From: Lachnoclostridium sp. UBA739 | GTDB lineage: Bacteria; Bacillota_A; Clostridia; Lachnospirales; Lachnospiraceae | DNA length: 5,232 bases | Direction: 5' to 3' | Assembly (NCBI GenBank): GCA_002297865.1 | Contig: DBKX01000279.1 | Location: 1 to 5,232, forward strand | Shown: positions 4,330 through 5,232 of the stretch, in pieces | Numbering within the stretch: position 1 is the stretch's first letter | How the letters are laid out: every line of letters begins with the position of its first letter | Notes under the pieces: generated by a model | What the model saw: the letters and a program-made list of their open reading frames with translations, nothing else | Databases searched by the model: none | Told to the model about the DNA's origin: nothing | Position numbers and translations under genes: made by a program

Positions 4330-5232
4330 TTAACAGAATGGATTTTCTGTTGGATATCTTACACCTGCTGGCTGATTGTAATCAATTTCATCCACTGGTA
4401 CACCAAGATATTTGAATACTTCGTACATTGTCTTTCCATAGTGGCCAAAGGCAACTGCACAGTGATGTGGATAGTTCTTTTCCACTAATACGTGGCGATA
4501 GAATCTTCCCATTTCTTTCACTGCAAAGACACCAATTGCACCGAAGGAACGAGTACGAACTGGTAATACTTCTCCTTGTGCTACGTATGCACGAATCTTA
4601 GCATCTGATGTGGACTGTAAACGATATACGGTAACATCACCTGGAATAATATCTCCTTCTAGTGTTCCTTGTGTAACTTCTTCTGGAAGCGTTCTTGCCA
4701 TGATACGCTGGAATTTCATTTCACAGAAGGAAAGTTTGTCTGTTGCTGTGTTTCCACAGTGGAATCCCATGAAAGTATCTTTTAATGTGTAATCGAATTT
4801 ACCTTTGATATCTTCTTCATATAAATCAGCTGGTACTGTATTGTTGATATCAAGTAATGTTACTGTATCCTGGCTGATCATTGTTCCGATAAATTCACTT
4901 AATGCTCCGTAAATATCTACTTCACAAGATACTGGAATGCCTCTCTTTGTTAAACGGCTGTTTACATAGCAAGGTACACATCCGAACTGTGTCTGGAATG
5001 CTGGCCAGCATTTTCCTGCGATTGCAACAAATTCACGACTTCCTCTATGTCCTTCTATCCAGTCAAGTAATGTTAATTCGTACTGAGCAAGTTTTGTAAG
5101 GATTTCCGGTTTCTTATTGCCTTCTCCTAATTCTGCTTCCATGTCTTTTACTACTAAAGCAATACGAGGATCTCCTTCATGTTTATTGAATGCTTCGAAT
5201 AAATCTAATTCAGAGTTTTCTTCGATTTCTAC
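4330..5232 (-). CDS. L-fucose isomerase-family protein, 5' end beyond the window
   Basis: This is the C-terminal 300 residues of a cytosolic L-fucose/L-arabinose isomerase-family enzyme, a Mn-dependent aldose-ketose isomerase. The frame is open to the window edge; the in-frame ATG at 5140-5142 is internal, because the 30 codons upstream continue in family-like sequence. Full-length relatives are about 480-500 residues, so roughly the first 190 are missing. Numbering from the visible edge, the expected metal ligands are Glu104 (in CEVDIYGAL), Asp128 (in LLDINN) and one of His256-His257 (in PHHCAVAFGH). Other conserved stretches are FHCGN (157-161), SFCEMKFQ (168-175), GT.EGD..PG (189-198), RLQST.DAKIRAY (204-216) and EMGRFYRH (240-247). 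The substrate could be L-fucose, D-arabinose or a related sugar; sequence alone does not settle it. It is followed by its own strong terminator, so it ends its operon; upstream partners lie outside the window. Confidence 0.88.
   Translation of the reverse strand, partial: VEIEENSELDLFEAFNKHEGDPRIALVVKDMEAELGEGNKKPEILTKLAQYELTLLDWIEGHRGSREFVAIAGKCWPAFQTQFGCVPCYVNSRLTKRGIPVSCEVDIYGALSEFIGTMISQDTVTLLDINNTVPADLYEEDIKGKFDYTLKDTFMGFHCGNTATDKLSFCEMKFQRIMARTLPEEVTQGTLEGDIIPGDVTVYRLQSTSDAKIRAYVAQGEVLPVRTRSFGAIGVFAVKEMGRFYRHVLVEKNYPHHCAVAFGHYGKTMYEVFKYLGVPVDEIDYNQPAGVRYPTENPFC

Noticed and set aside
4306..5099. Three plus-strand open frames (60-65 codons) inside the isomerase gene region.
   Set aside because: They lie opposite conserved isomerase coding sequence and the terminator, with no ribosome binding sites.
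5140..5142. ATG as the start of the isomerase-family protein.
   Set aside because: The frame continues open for 30 more codons to the window edge with plausible coding sequence, and a protein starting here would be far shorter than the family.

Overview
The window looks like chromosomal DNA from a low-GC, Gram-positive anaerobe of the Clostridia, most likely Lachnospiraceae. Evidence: AT-rich sequence, strong AGGAGG-type ribosome binding sites, compact U-tailed intrinsic terminators, an amt-glnK pair whose PII protein lacks the uridylylated tyrosine, and a small Cys-rich protein behind a sporulation-type promoter. This placement is inferred from gene style, not from a database match. No rRNA, tRNA, CRISPR array, insertion sequence or phage gene is visible.

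Layout, left to right. Bases 1-108 hold an extended -10 promoter and ribosome binding site for a YhhN/TMEM86-family membrane protein (109-804, +). Bases 805-951 are a leader that ends in a clear intrinsic terminator (892-923) just before an ammonium transporter gene (952-2196, +). A PII signalling protein follows 25 bp later (2222-2563, +); together they form a nitrogen-acquisition operon. A sigma-A-type promoter at 2600-2628 then serves a DUF1461/TIGR01906-type membrane protein (2680-3357, +). A dCMP deaminase with a TTG start follows (3429-3908, +). A strong bidirectional terminator (3910-3948) separates the plus-strand block from the minus-strand genes.

On the minus strand lie a 69-residue protein with paired cysteines at both ends (3951-4160) and the C-terminal 300 residues of an L-fucose isomerase-family protein that runs off the right edge (4330-5232), with its own terminator (4288-4324). 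The 170 bp between them carry the small gene's promoter and a nested inverted/direct repeat.

How the genes work together: Amt conducts ammonium and the PII protein gates it in response to ATP/ADP and 2-oxoglutarate. The pre-amt terminator suggests expression is controlled by antitermination, possibly by an ANTAR-domain protein. The dCMP deaminase supplies dUMP for dTMP synthesis, and the isomerase belongs to deoxysugar/pentose catabolism. Apart from amt-glnK, the genes look like independent housekeeping and accessory units. I see no multi-gene novel system here. The points most worth a second look are the amt leader and the small Cys-pair gene with its near-perfect sigma-K-like promoter.
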